Shown one piece after another: positions 43,962 to 55,734 of a stretch of DNA of 64,000 bases (positions are counted from its first letter, which is position 1; every line of letters starts with the position of its first letter). The notes under the pieces are model-generated. The model had not been told where the DNA came from, ran no database searches, and was given only the letters and a program-made list of their open reading frames with translations. The DNA is taken from positions 701,905 to 765,904 of the forward strand of contig WPDH01000074.1 in NCBI GenBank assembly GCA_019137255.1, read 5' to 3'. The DNA is from Corinectria fuckeliana. Its lineage: Eukaryota; Ascomycota; Sordariomycetes; Hypocreales; Nectriaceae. Position numbers and translations under genes: made by a program.

Positions 43962-46730
43962 TTATAAAGCTCCGTTGGTTGTCGGGGTTACTGCAGAAGG
44001 AGCCACATTCTCGCCTGATTTGCCGACTGGGGGCGAGTCAAGAACGATATCGACTTTTGTATCCTCGGGGTTTGAGAGGCTCGGCTTGATGACAGTGGTG
44101 CCCCCAGACACCTTGCCGACGACTTTGTTCATCCGGCGGCTGTAGTCGCTTAGACTAAGCTTCTTCTTGGCTGGACTAGGATGAGCGCCGATTCCGTTAA
44201 CAGCAGTCTGCGCAAAAGGGCTGGGAGGATTGCCATTGGTCAGAGGTGACTGAACCACTGATCCAGACATCATCTGCGGGATCGGGGTAGTGTGGATACC
44301 AAGGCCCGTGTTATCAAACGCGGGCACCGGTGGCATCAGAACGCGCAGATCCGGTGTTTTCACCTTGATGCAAGGAACTGCCACATCACTGTTTGAAGAC
44401 CCGAGAACGGGTGTCTTGGCTTGCCCCGAAAGAGCATCCGCCATGGGCGAATCATCGGCTTGCGATACTGGAGATGGCGGTTCGGCCTCCGAACTCGCCT
44501 TTGTTCGCTTCTGCTCCACGATCGACGATTCAGATTCCGTCTCTGTGCCGTTTGATGCTTGAGTGGTGAGTGACTGTCTGCGGCGCTCTTCGTCAACGGC
44601 TCGGACTTTGAGGCGATTGTTCAGCAAACGCTTTGAGAGCGAGATGATCTGCTTCCTCGGCCGAGGAGATTTCTGGGGTTCACTGAACCATTCGCCTTCT
44701 ACCGGATCGGTTTGCACTGCAGCGTTACAGTACGTCACTTTGGGGGCGGTGGAGGACTGGCGTGACCGGGTGGCTGAAAATTCGTGTTGAGTAGTCGGGG
44801 ACTTGTGGGGGAGCTGAGGCGACCGGGAGCTATCTGGTGAGCCAGATTTGCTTCTACAAGTACCAGAATCCACATAGTTTCCTTGAGATACTGTTGAGCC
44901 GGTTCGAGCCTTCGATTTTGACGAAGAAGAGACATTTGTGCCGTCGGAAACTCGCTTCTTCTTCCTAGGTGGTTGCTGCTGTTCCATGCGGCGGAACGAA
45001 TCCTCGACCATAGCAACCTTCCGTTTGTCCCGATCCGTCGGCTCAGTCAAGATACCCAATTGATCAAAAGAACCTTGTCGCAAGGGGGTCATATCTCGAC
45101 TAGGTGGCTTACTGCGCGTCGAACCTGATTGAGATGCTGCATCATGATCCACGGCATCATCAATGTGGCCTTCGCTAGCTGCTCGGCTGGTTGTAGCCTG
45201 GCTAGTGCTTGTAGGCGAGGTAGACTGGGTCTTAGGCTTGCGCTGTTTTTTCTTGGGCTGGGAGCGCGCCTGTGACTTTCCGAAAAGGTATTGTCGATGG
45301 AACCGTGCAAAGGCGCAGTTGTTGTCCAAGTCGCAGGCGCAGCCACCATACTCGGAGAGAATCCGATCAATCCAATTCGAAATGGCAGTATATTCTGTGT
45401 CGTCGACGCCTAAGTCGGCGTGTGCTGAAGACTCGTCTTCGCTAAGGCCGAGTAGATGGAGCCATCGGGCGTCGATGCTTTTTTCTAGTCGAAAATCCCA
45501 AGGAAGCGTGATTTGTTCGTTCGGGGAAATGTAACGATCGCTGACAATCCAGAAATGATATTCAGAGCTGTCAGAAAGATATGTGTCCAATTGCGCGTTA
45601 GGCTTGCAACTCCGACGCACGTAGCGGGCGAGGGAACCTTCTTGCCTGGTGTCGATGTAGAGCGGGAGGACGGGGTGGAAGAAGACGAAGGGGAGGGGAG
45701 AAGAGACATCGGCCCAGAGGTTCTTGGCATCGGCACAATAGTCTTTCTGGAAACCGATTTCGCCGTTCAATTCGATGATAGGCACGTCCTTTTCGATGGA
45801 CGTCGCGGAGTTCAGGAATCGCCACCGAAGAAATTTGCCGTCCTCGAGTGATCGGGTCGCATCCTTGAGTTCGAGCTTTGGCTTTGTTCCCTCGATGTCG
45901 GAGGGTTCAGTCTGGAACACCTCAGAGTGTGTGCGACCTACCTCGTCTCTCATAGTGTCTGGCTCGCGTAACCAGCGAGAGAGGGCAGTGGGGATGGCGA
46001 GGCTCGCGAAGGCATTGTTTTGGGTATCTGGTACATCCCTTGTACTGTACAGGTCGTAGAATCCTTGGGAGTAATGATGGATGAGAAAATCTTCGGGAAG
46101 ATCAGGTGGGGTGGTAGCGGGACTGGGAGGGTGGGCAGGATGAGATCGCACGTTTCCATCCTCGGAACTTCGCTTAGAAGGTATTGAGGGGACGGATTGT
46201 GACGATCGGTGCATGAGTTTTGATTTCTTGGGAGGTGGTACGTGTTCGCTCGGGCTGGGGTGTTTAGCGCTCTCATGGGAACCGTCGTGGCCGTTCATCT
46301 GCAGCTCGACGGGTTTCGGCTTTTTCTTGTGGCTTTTCGAAGGAGGCCGCTTGGTTTTCTTGTCAGCAAGAGCCTCCTCAGGGCCTATGTTTTTGAGTCG
46401 CAGTGTCCTCTCAATGGCCTTTTGACGATCGAGAGGGCGCGGTTTGCACTCTGCACACGAGTGAGCAAAGTCTTCACTGATGGCCTCCTCCCTGTTGTCG
46501 GGATAGAAGCAGTCAATGTGCTGCCAAGTATCGCAAGTGTCGCAGTAGATTGTGTTTCCATCGTCGTCAGTGAAGTTGCAAATACACTTGATGGTGTACG
46601 GCTCTTCTTCCACTGCCTCGACCTTGTAGGCGACGTCTTCCTTAACCGTCGAGGCCTGAGGTACGGCAGGGGCAGCCTGACTAGGAGCCGCGGACTGCGT
46701 GGGCGGCGACGTCGGCTTTTCTGTCATCAT
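43962..46730 (-). CDS. SET3: PHD-finger and SET-domain protein, Set3-like (HDAC complex subunit)
   Basis: Probable scaffold of the Set3 histone deacetylase complex, which reads H3K4 methylation through its PHD finger and represses transcription in the nucleus. A single exon of 922 residues starts at 46730 (MMTEKPTSPP; the next Met is one codon later). The PHD finger occupies about residues 47-97 (CICNF, IYCDTCDTWQHIDCF, SCAEC). A basic, Lys/Pro-rich stretch follows. The SET-like domain spans about 297-415 and has RRSCKPNAQ and ITLPWDF where active methyltransferases carry NHSCxPN and a Tyr-containing ELxxDY-type motif. A Cys-rich segment (GGCACDLDNNCAFARFH) follows near 465. The rest is disordered, with Ser/Lys-rich nuclear-localisation-like sequence. 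The altered catalytic motifs agree with Set3 being an enzymatically inactive SET protein. No introns are seen. Confidence 0.93.
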   Translation of the reverse strand: MMTEKPTSPPTQSAAPSQAAPAVPQASTVKEDVAYKVEAVEEEPYTIKCICNFTDDDGNTIYCDTCDTWQHIDCFYPDNREEAISEDFAHSCAECKPRPLDRQKAIERTLRLKNIGPEEALADKKTKRPPSKSHKKKPKPVELQMNGHDGSHESAKHPSPSEHVPPPKKSKLMHRSSQSVPSIPSKRSSEDGNVRSHPAHPPSPATTPPDLPEDFLIHHYSQGFYDLYSTRDVPDTQNNAFASLAIPTALSRWLREPDTMRDEVGRTHSEVFQTEPSDIEGTKPKLELKDATRSLEDGKFLRWRFLNSATSIEKDVPIIELNGEIGFQKDYCADAKNLWADVSSPLPFVFFHPVLPLYIDTRQEGSLARYVRRSCKPNAQLDTYLSDSSEYHFWIVSDRYISPNEQITLPWDFRLEKSIDARWLHLLGLSEDESSAHADLGVDDTEYTAISNWIDRILSEYGGCACDLDNNCAFARFHRQYLFGKSQARSQPKKKQRKPKTQSTSPTSTSQATTSRAASEGHIDDAVDHDAASQSGSTRSKPPSRDMTPLRQGSFDQLGILTEPTDRDKRKVAMVEDSFRRMEQQQPPRKKKRVSDGTNVSSSSKSKARTGSTVSQGNYVDSGTCRSKSGSPDSSRSPQLPHKSPTTQHEFSATRSRQSSTAPKVTYCNAAVQTDPVEGEWFSEPQKSPRPRKQIISLSKRLLNNRLKVRAVDEERRRQSLTTQASNGTETESESSIVEQKRTKASSEAEPPSPVSQADDSPMADALSGQAKTPVLGSSNSDVAVPCIKVKTPDLRVLMPPVPAFDNTGLGIHTTPIPQMMSGSVVQSPLTNGNPPSPFAQTAVNGIGAHPSPAKKKLSLSDYSRRMNKVVGKVSGGTTVIKPSLSNPEDTKVDIVLDSPPVGKSGENVAPSAVTPTTNGAL

Positions 46731-47514
46731 CTGTCGTGAATCCCACGAGGTAGAAGATTGCGTGAACTGGTTACGGTCGCGGTCTTTGTGGCATGACGCC
46801 TGTTACAACGCGCGCCAAATGAGACTGGAAGGAGGCGCTTCGAACAACAGCAGCCACCGAGAGTCTCATACGGCGTGAGGATACCGGCGCGGGGACGGTC
46901 GGGCGGTTAGGGGATCGCAAGCGTCGGTGGAAGGAGTCTCGAATCGTGGGGGGGGAGCGTGGCCGTCAAGGGCAGAGGGCGAGCGGCGAGTCGGGGAGGA
47001 AAAGCAATGTCGGCCGAGGAACGTGACGGTCGTGTAGAAGCGAGATATGAGGCGCTGACACAGGTCGAGGGCGCGTTGGGGACGCGGTCGGGCGGTTCGT
47101 GTTTTCGCAAAACTCGTCGTGATCCGCCTCGACGAGGTTGAAGGGTGGCCCGGGAGGATGACTGCTGCGCGGGTGGGGAGGCAGGCTCAGGGCGAGGCGA
47201 GAAAAAAGACGAAATTAAAGAGGGTGAGACTGCTCGGCCGAGGACCAAGACGGGAAGGCGTGGAGGTGGAAGTTGTTGACGAAGGCCGGGAGGGAAGGGA
47301 TCGTGGACTGCACGAAGAAAAGGCAATGGGCGATGGGGGAAGGAAGAGTGATGGATGGGGAGGAGCGACAGGGCCGGGTGCTTTGCTACAAGACGGGTGC
47401 GGTGCGGACCTGGCACTGGGCAAACTGTCCTGGGGTTGGCTCAGGTAAGAAAAAAGGTACGTACCCTGGACTTGAACAAGGCGGGACCCCTCGAGCCTCG
47501 AGCCTCGACTCGAC

Positions 47515-47553
47515 CCTCACTCACTCACTCACTTACTCACTCGCTCACTCGCT
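47515..47553 (+). repeat. CTCA tetranucleotide repeat
   Basis: About nine imperfect copies of CTCA with CTCG variants, inside the region upstream of SET3. Confidence 0.85.
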
Positions 47554-47650
47554 CGGCGGCGCTCACCCACTCGCCACGCATTCGGGAGGGGGAGCACTGG
47601 CCGCCGCAGTGGCAGTGTCGGTCGGTGGTAGGGCAGTGGGAAGAGAAGGT

Positions 47651-47680
47651 AGAGGCAGAGGCAGAGGCAGAGGCAAAAGC
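47651..47680 (+). repeat. GAGGCA hexamer repeat
   Basis: Four to five tandem copies of AGAGGC, lying between the CTCA run and the CAGTGCGTG run. Confidence 0.8.
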
Positions 47681-47720
47681 AGTGGCCACCGACTGAGCCA
47701 GCTTGGTGTGCGCTCTCAGT

Positions 47721-47793
47721 GTGTGCGGTGCTTCCAGTGCGTGCAGTGCTTCCAGTGCGTGCAGTGCGTGCAGTGCATGCTCGCTGCATGCTG
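47721..47793 (+). repeat. CAGTGCGTG / CAGTGCTTC tandem repeat
   Basis: Alternating nonamer units CAGTGCGTG and CAGTGCTTC in about six copies, ending in a GCATGC palindromic stretch. Confidence 0.8.
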
Positions 47794-50700
47794 AGCGGCC
47801 TGCGCTCGTTTTTGCTGGGCGAGGGCCAGGAAGGGGAGGGAAGGAGGAGGGGTGGGGGGGGCCCTAGGGACAGAAACCCCCAGAGACAGGCAGAACGAGA
47901 CAGGACAAAAAGAGAATATGGCGCTAAACCCAACCTTGAATGGCGGTGGATTGTAAATCTTACTAGTTCATGGTGCATCGCGCCTTTCGGCCTGAGGCCA
48001 CACCACACGGCACCGGCTGCAGGTGAGCCCGCTCGCTGCCCGCTGCCCGAGGCCAGGACGGGGGAGATGCGGGAGACAGCGAAATTGCGGATGGTGAGAG
48101 ACACGAGCGGGAAGCCCATGGGCGCGTCCAGGGGCGCTGGCGGGCGGCTTCGAGGCGGGCGGGACCTGAGAAGAGGGCGGACTGGCGGGCTGGCTGGCTG
48201 ACTGGGCCATGCCATATTGATGCCCCCCAAAGACGGCGATGTTTTGGGCGGGCACTAGGAAAATCGAGACGGGCGAGGACACGGTATAACGGGGAGCAAA
48301 GGGAGTTGGGAGGGGGCTTCACCAGATTTTTCAAGCAGGGTGAGAGTGACGACGACGCTTCCGAGACGAAACCCAGGCAGAACTCGCCTGACCAAACAGC
48401 TCCGACAGCGCAAGCGAGAGAAAGAATGGCTGTGGGAGGCCCGCCCCCTGGCATTCATCCGAGTTGGTGACTGGCCCAACGCAAAAGTCTTCCTTTTGGT
48501 GCCAGTATGGAGCTTTCCCTCCCGGATGGCGCATGGCGATTGGTGGGACACTTCTGGCCACGAAAGAAGTTGAAAGAGGGGGCGAAATTGGCACCCGCCA
48601 CAACTTACGTTGGCCCCGGTGCGAATGTGTGATAAAAGGTGACTTGGAGCGACTTTGGAGCCAGCCACGCGACACCACCGAGGCAGCCGGCCTCGCACAG
48701 TACGAGTGCCACCGCTCCTCCGCCCCTCCTCAGTCACTCCTCGTATGTACCTACCTATTGTTTCCTTGTTTCCTCATGCCGTAGAACAAGGGCAGACCTC
48801 TGTTCTCGATACCCCATTGGTCGCAGCAGCAGGGAGCTGACATCCAATGCCCCCGACTACACTGCACAGTGCCTGCGCGCCAGTAGGAAGCTTCCATTAC
48901 GGTTTCAGCAGGGAGAGGTGCAGCAGAGGTCATGGTGGGTGCGTGATGATATGGGGGGTCGCGTCATTACGACAGCCCAGGTGGGGAGGTTCTGAGCAAA
49001 TGGCGCCGATGGTGGGCGAGTTCGAGGTACTGTATGTTGCTGTACCTGGCCAAGACACGGGAAGGGTGCGGGTTGGAAATGAAGTGTTGGTCACTGTACT
49101 TCGTACTTCGTTCGTACATACTTTGGTTGTGGTGAAGCTGGCGCGTCTTACCCATGTAGTGGTGTTGATTCGTACGAAGTACAGACCTAGCGCAATCCAG
49201 TGCCACGACCAGGGAGGTAATCTGCATGGCACGGCACCTAGAACCTGGCAACAACAACTAAATGCCAATCCAGTGCTCAGAGCATAGCATATGCTTCGGG
49301 TACGATAGGGCGTGTAACTTCACTGTCAGCCCCCTCGTGATCACTACTCCCCCTCCATTCCGGAGAAGCCGCATTACAATGCATTACGAGAGTGCCTTTC
49401 GCAAGGTGGAAGCGGACCATTAGCTTCACATCACCGACGAGCCAACTGGAGTGATCAATGGTACTACGTAAGCGGCCCCCTCAGACAAGACGCGTACAGT
49501 GCGAAGCATCGCCGGTTCGGCCTCGCTCTGATGTTCTATCTGTGTGTGACTCTCTGTTTTTTGTGCTCCCAAGTCCCAAGCTGCTAAACACCCTGCACTG
49601 CACCCTGCGCGACCCAGGCAATCCCTGCGCGATACACGAATTTTGATTGCTGAGGCCAGCATGGCAAATGCGCAGAATGTGCCTGCAATTCCCATCCAAG
49701 CCATCCCACTCGCAATCACCCGTCCAATCATCTCACGAGCGCACGCGGCCGCTCTTGGATCATCAAAAGGCCTTGCTGCTTACGTCTAGCTCCAAGCGCG
49801 TCTCACCATCATTAGCCGGCTCCTCGAGCACCCCCCTTAGCGATAGCTCCCATGCTAAAAGAATTCACGCCACCAGGATCCAAGCCGCTTCAGGTTTAGT
49901 TCCCCAGCTGCTAACTTGGCAGATATTCAGCGCTCCAGTGCCACGTCCGTAGAGATTTCTTTTCTACACCGGAAACAGCCAAGGTCCATCAAAAGTGCCG
50001 AGGTGACCCCTCCCTTGAGTCGCCAAGCAACCAAGGTAAGCTCCGATCCTTCTTCATGGCCATCGGCAAGCGACAGTCCACAATGAAAGAGTGATAAATC
50101 AAAAATTACACGACCCATGGCCCCGAAGGACAATGGAGCGCAGAACGACACCACGATGTGCAATGCAGGCCTTCCACGCTGAACTCCCCTATTCTTGATC
50201 AGGGGCGAAGTTCTTCGCAAGGTAAGTATGAAGAGAAAAGAAGAAGGAAGGGAAAGGTGGGAGGGCGAGGTGAGATTTTATAGCTTTGGATCTGGGTGTG
50301 GCCCGTGCGCTGCATTCCCCGGTCAACTACTCCTGGTGCCTGAAAGCCTGAGGGGAAGCAGGCAGCAGGCTTGGAGCCTGGGGCTGATTGCAGGCCTGAG
50401 GCAGACGCTCGTGCCTGACCAAGAATCCCACTGTCGCGGACATGGCCCTCGTAACTAAGATATTGAAGAGCAAGATGCTTTAGCCGTAAGCATCTCACAA
50501 TGCATCCAGCAGCTTTATTCTAGCGTAGTACATGGCCAGTGACGGCGTGTCATCCAGAGATGCACCCGGTAACTCTCCCACAATTCAGTCGCTGGGACAA
50601 CCCTCGGTTCCGATTGAATCACTCCGACGTCAAGATATCACTCGACAAGCTCAAGAACAGCAGTAGGTGCTAGGCGGTCACCACTAGACTCCAACTACTT

Positions 50701-52886
50701 GTCGTGAATATTTGAATATTTATTTTACTATATAGACTGCAATTTAAATAGCACGATGTTCGTCTTGTTCAAGCCCTAGGGTATAGTCAAGGATTATTAG
50801 CAAGGCCAACAATTCTCGGCTCGACGCCAGAGCATCAACCTAACTACCAATTGAACAACAGACTTTGTCAATTAACGAGTATCCAATATATGATCACCGT
50901 GTCCCATCGTTGGAGGGTATGCCGAAGCTATAGCAATCGATAAACAAGGAAACGCACTAGGAGGTATACAAATACCACAACGCCCTGATTTGACCTGCCG
51001 CAGAAGAGCGCCATTCTCGGCCCGTCTTTTTCAACCCTTTGACAGAGTTCCATGTCGGCGCTGTGACGTATTGGTGTCTCTTACTTCCAGACACCTTGTT
51101 TGATCGTCATCCTGTGTTACTGGTAGTAGAGGCGAGACACATAACTGTAAAGCCATAGGACAGGGTTCGTGCAACAAGCCGCATGTTTCTGGGTTGCATT
51201 TATGGCAATGTCAAGGTCCGGCCTAAGTGGTCGGCGTCAGTTATCTTCGTGCCGAGGTTGACTGGCTCGAACCACATAAAGTAGGTCTTCATCCGCATCT
51301 TCGAGCTCCTTATTATAGACAGATACAGTCAGGAGACGTCGTGGGTTGAGCTCTGAGATAGCAACGTCGGACTTAATTCATGATGACTACATGAGCAGGT
51401 ATATTTGAGGAGTTTTTCACTTCATGAGAGTAAATCAAATGCCAAGTTTGCTGCTTCGATACTTGCTCTATGTTGCTGATCAAATACAAGTCACTCAGTG
51501 ATGTCGTGGTTATAGCCCTGATAAATTTTGGTCCAAGAGGCTTGACGGTATTCCTCTACGCGAACCAAGCCACGGCTGCCTTTGGCCCGCCACTTCAAAT
51601 ACAAAGCAAAATGGGCACTAGCTAAGTGCTGTCACAGAGTTGAAGTGCCAGAAAGACAAGAAAATGCATATGATCCATGCCCCTTCGTCTGGGCTGTTGC
51701 TTCGCCGACTGTACCGCCTTATTTACCGCCCATTAGTCATGAACATACCTATCCAACATCATCATGACGTGAGTCAAACTGACTTCGTGCTCATGAAATA
51801 GGATTACTCTAGCGTATGTTGACTACTGAAATCCTCGCCTCTGCAGCATACGTTCCTTAGAATTGAAACCGATATATGGAGCAACCCTCGAGTCATGCGA
51901 TGCTCCGCAGGTGGGCCAGGGAGGAAACACCATAAAACGAAGATAATATCAACAACCCATCGCGGATACGCAGATGGAGAGAAACCTTCGTGTTTATACA
52001 GGGAGCAGGAGGAGTGGAATTGTCCCTAGATCCAAGCCTTTGCTTTCTGTATTACTATGAGAAACTTCCAGATGTCGAACAAACCCAGTACCTATGAACG
52101 CCCAGCTGACAGAACTGCACAGCGTAAGATACCACTTACCTACCTTTCCTCGCATTCGGCCACATTATAACAGTCACGATGTACTACCTGTCCTCAGTCC
52201 CCTTATCCATCCTTACCACCTTCAAGCCACCACTCGTACTACTTCCAACAAGCTTTGCGTACTTTGGTGGGATCTGATATTAGATACTTGCAAGGCGTAA
52301 AGTGATCGGCTCGAAGGAGGAGCACATTCTGGCTGACCTTCCCGTGTGCTAGTAGTCATATGACTAAAGCATGCCAGAGAAGAACAAGGTCTGGGGGACG
52401 CGCCCAGGCGGCTAGACCACGTCCATTGGCATCGTCATCAAAGCAAAACGTGGGTGTTGAATAGCTAGGTCCCTAATCAGCCTGAAGAAATTCGGAAGCC
52501 TTATGGATGGCATGGGAGTGATTCTAGAACTATGTTAAGTCGACCCATTTCATAGCGTTTACAGAGACGACGGTATGATGCCTGGATCTAGTCCTAGCCG
52601 AGGAAGAAATCGCGCGGACTTGGTGTGAGCAAAGCACTCTCTTCGGAGACGAAAACGTGCAGTACGTATCATATAGTTGCATTTCTTGGACGACCCCAAT
52701 CCTGATATGAAACAGATCTTCTTGTGCCCCCTTGCGCCGTACGTCTAGCTTCCACCCCACACTCACTCGTATCCAGCACAAACATCAAAGCGTATTCAAT
52801 ACAATCCAGGCAAACGCTCGCTAATGCCGAGTCATTGCTCCGGGTATAATGCACCTCTTCTTCGCAAACAATCCTCGCTCGTGCCC

Positions 52887-54598
52887 TCACATTGAGTCCT
52901 CCATCTGCCGGCTCCTCGCCTTGTTCCAGTTGTCCTTTTCCTGTTCTCCGCCCTTGGCTTCCAGGCCCATCCCCCTCTCCACCCAGTCCCTGCTCTCCAT
53001 GTGGCGCAGTCGGCTCTGGGCTCGGGCAAACGCAAATGCCTCTTCCGATCCCACAAACAGGTCCGAGTCTTTGAGCTTTTCAATGTTGCTCTCGAGGTCG
53101 TGGATTGACGCATCCTTTACGCCCTGCTGCGATAGGCTCTCGGCAATCTCGTCTCGAGACACGAAGAGCTCGCCAAGGGGCTTTTCCGTAGTAAGCACCA
53201 GCTTGGCGTTACCCTCATACACAGCGTCGATGAACGTGATGAAGCGGCGCGCAAGGTCACGCGACTGGTGGTCCATCCCGGGAATATCAGTCACGATGAA
53301 GGCCTCGTAGGCTCGTACCAGCTCGATATAGTCGGCAGCTGACTTTGGCTGTCGGATGAGTTCGTCAAAGGTGAACCACGCGGCCCGCCCGCTGACCCGG
53401 GGCACGTAAATCTCTCGGCCCCATACCTTTTGGACTTCGGGGCGGGGCTCGGGCTGCTCAGGATCGCCGAGGAATCGAAACCACTTCTCAGCGTGGGCGT
53501 TGGCCTCGTCATCGAGAGAGGTGTGGTAAACGCCGGAAAGAGGTCGAGCAATCTTGCGATAGTCGGTAGGGGAGTCGAGGTTGATGACGCGGAGTCGGGT
53601 CTTGAGAAGGTCGATGGCGGGGACGAAGAATTCTCGCTGGACGCCGTTCTTGTACAGCTCGTTGGGGTGTCGGTTTGACGTCGTAACCACCACCACTCCG
53701 TAAGACATGAGGGCTTCTAGTAACCTGCTTGTTGTTAGCCTTACCTACGAGCATGGTTACAGCAGCAAAACGCACCTTCGTAAGATCATGGCGCTGCCTA
53801 CATCTGTGCACTGAAATTCGTCGAAGCAAAGTACGTTTCCCTGCTTGGCAATCTCGGCGGCAATGAATGGCACGGCGTCGATGTCGTTGCCGTGTTCCAT
53901 CTTTATTCGGTGAGATTGCATGTGGACGTCCTGCATGAAGTTGTGAAAGTGAATCCGTGTTTTCGTCTTGACTGACTTTGGAAGCGTGTCGTAGAAGAGA
54001 TCCATCAACATAGTCTTGCCACTTCCCACATCGCCATACAGATAGAGACCGAGGGGGAGATCATTGGGGATATCGTTAATGGCAGAGGCGCCTCCGGACT
54101 TGCCGAAGAGTGACGAGAAGACGGATTTTTTGGTGGGCTTGAGAGATTCGAGACTGGGGGGTTGAACCGGGGGCGTGGTGTAGTGGTGTAGTTCCTCGTG
54201 GAGGGTCTGGAGGTTCTGGATGATGCCTTTAGAGCCACTGTCAGTGCTTGCTTCTAGGGAGCGTCAGTCGAATCGTCGTAGTTCTCACCTCGCTGGTGCT
54301 CATCGTTGCGTAATTCCCCTCCCTCAACACGCCTATCGTATTCTTGGATCGGCCCGTGAACCTTGCCGGTTTTGTCCCCCGTTGTAACGACTGTCACCAC
54401 CGACCGTACTCTGCCAGGACATGTCTGGGACGCATTCCGGGCCGTGGGGGTTGGTCTCTGAGAACGGTAGCAGGACGGCACGGAGTTCGCCGGCCGAGGC
54501 GCTGCGGTTGTCCGGAGAGTCCTTGAACATTGGCCAAGCGACCTCGGCGCTCGAAGTGGGCGGAGAGAAGTGGTAGACCTCGCACCGGCGCGCATCAT
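52887..54598 (-). CDS. AFG1: AFG1-like mitochondrial AAA ATPase
   Basis: Afg1/LACE1 family P-loop ATPase of the mitochondrial inner membrane, linked to turnover and quality control of respiratory-chain subunits. Three minus-strand exons, 54598-54289, 54226-53776 and 53724-52887, give 532 residues. The 62-bp intron 1 has GTGAGA, CTGACAG and TCTAAAG and joins NDEHQR to GIIQNLQTLHEEL. The 51-bp intron 2 has GTGCGT, GCTAAC and AGCAG and joins MILRR to LLEALMSYG. The Arg/Ser-rich N-terminus (MMRAGARSTTSLRPLRAPRS) is a mitochondrial presequence; an in-frame Met at 54643 would add 15 residues. Walker A GDVGSGKTM lies near residue 167 and Walker B VLCFDEFQ near 236. TTSNRHPNELYKNG is the conserved sensor block. 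The length is normal for the family. Confidence 0.95.
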
Positions 54599-55734
54599 GT
54601 CTTTCGGGGTCAAGCAAATCGGATTGGAATGGCGGCTCGTCAACTAAGCGGGCGCATCACCGGAGAGGAGCACATTTATGAGGGAACAAATCCATGGAGA
54701 AAGCCCGCGAATTCGGTGTTGAGGGAATGGCGATGTGGGCCGGTGTTAGAAGTAATTCCCGTTGATGCTCCCGCCCGTGGTTTAAGCGCAGCACGCACAT
54801 AGTGCGGGATCCACTAACGTTTAGGAAAATCCGGGGAAGCTGACAATTGAGCTACCCTGTAGGAAACTTCTAGAAACCTTGAGATTATCACGCCAATATT
54901 AAGAAATCATATCTCGTGACAATGAATAAATGTTTGTTCCCCGTGATGTGTTTTACTGATGCAAAGGCATATGACCCTGATGCCTAACCGGGTCTACCCT
55001 ACAAGCAGCTTCGGCAGAAACTCCAATATCAACGTGGATAACGTCTTCTAGTCTAGTCTACCGGGGAAAGCAGATGCATGGTCAATGAGCCAATGAGGGT
55101 ATAAGAGCTTAGCCACAAGTCTAGAGGGCGATCAACTGACGTGTGATATACACAATGATCCAATCATGACGATAACAGCTGTCGTTCCAAGGCTGGCATC
55201 TTTAGAGTTCACGGCTGAACTGGTCTCCCTAGGGACTAATAACCATAGGAGTGATAGTTTCTTGTTCGAGCTTACTCTACGCTAGAGTACTGCAGCTGCT
55301 ACTGGATACAGAGATGCGTGAAGTACGTAGTTATGTTGTTGACACAAAGCTAGCCAGATAAGACACAGGAGGTGATCGAAGCAAGATAAGATCTATGCTG
55401 CTCTGGGACGCCCTATACACCAGAAACTCTTTAGTTGCGGTAAGCTTTTATTTATGGCGAATACGTCAAAGCCTAAAAGCCCAAGGTACTCAAGGGTCAG
55501 ACCTCATTGTGATTTATCTTTGCGATGCATGTGCGTCGTGCTTGGGTATGTGTCCAGGTTTTGTTTAAAGGAACGATATATGTATGTCGTGAACTACCCA
55601 AGGATACAGCAAATTTCCGTACATCGATCGCACATGGGGTATACAACTGCTGCAACTAGGCTCCTATACCATCAACCAGACGCCACCGCCTCAATAATAA
55701 CTCTATTTGCATTTACCAATCCTCGATGCCACAC
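54599..55734. other. Intergenic region, AFG1 promoter and cupredoxin 3' side
   Basis: 1136 bp. The left 200 bp probably hold the AFG1 promoter. 54800-55735 is AT-rich with stops in all frames. No gene is recognisable. Confidence 0.55.

Larger units (their letters stand above)
46731..52886. other. 6.2-kb gene-poor region upstream of SET3
   Basis: The SET3 promoter and leader occupy the left part. 46900-48750 is GC-rich, with overlapping but unrecognisable open frames and several microsatellites (47515-47793). From about 50500 to 52880 the DNA is AT-richer with frequent stops in all frames and no open frame of 60 codons or more between about 50500 and 51580. GTACTTCGTAC-type palindromes occur near 49095 and 49168. 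I see no transposase, reverse transcriptase or terminal repeats. The AT-rich part could be a decayed, mutated repeat. Confidence 0.55.

Noticed and set aside
47187..48737. Several overlapping open frames of 100-230 codons upstream of SET3
   Set aside because: They overlap on both strands, run through microsatellites and show no domain; explained by high GC content.
54254..54288. A 35-bp intron in AFG1 using the CCCTAG acceptor
   Set aside because: Too short for fungal introns; the 62-bp alternative with TCTAAAG acceptor keeps frame and gives the family-typical junction.
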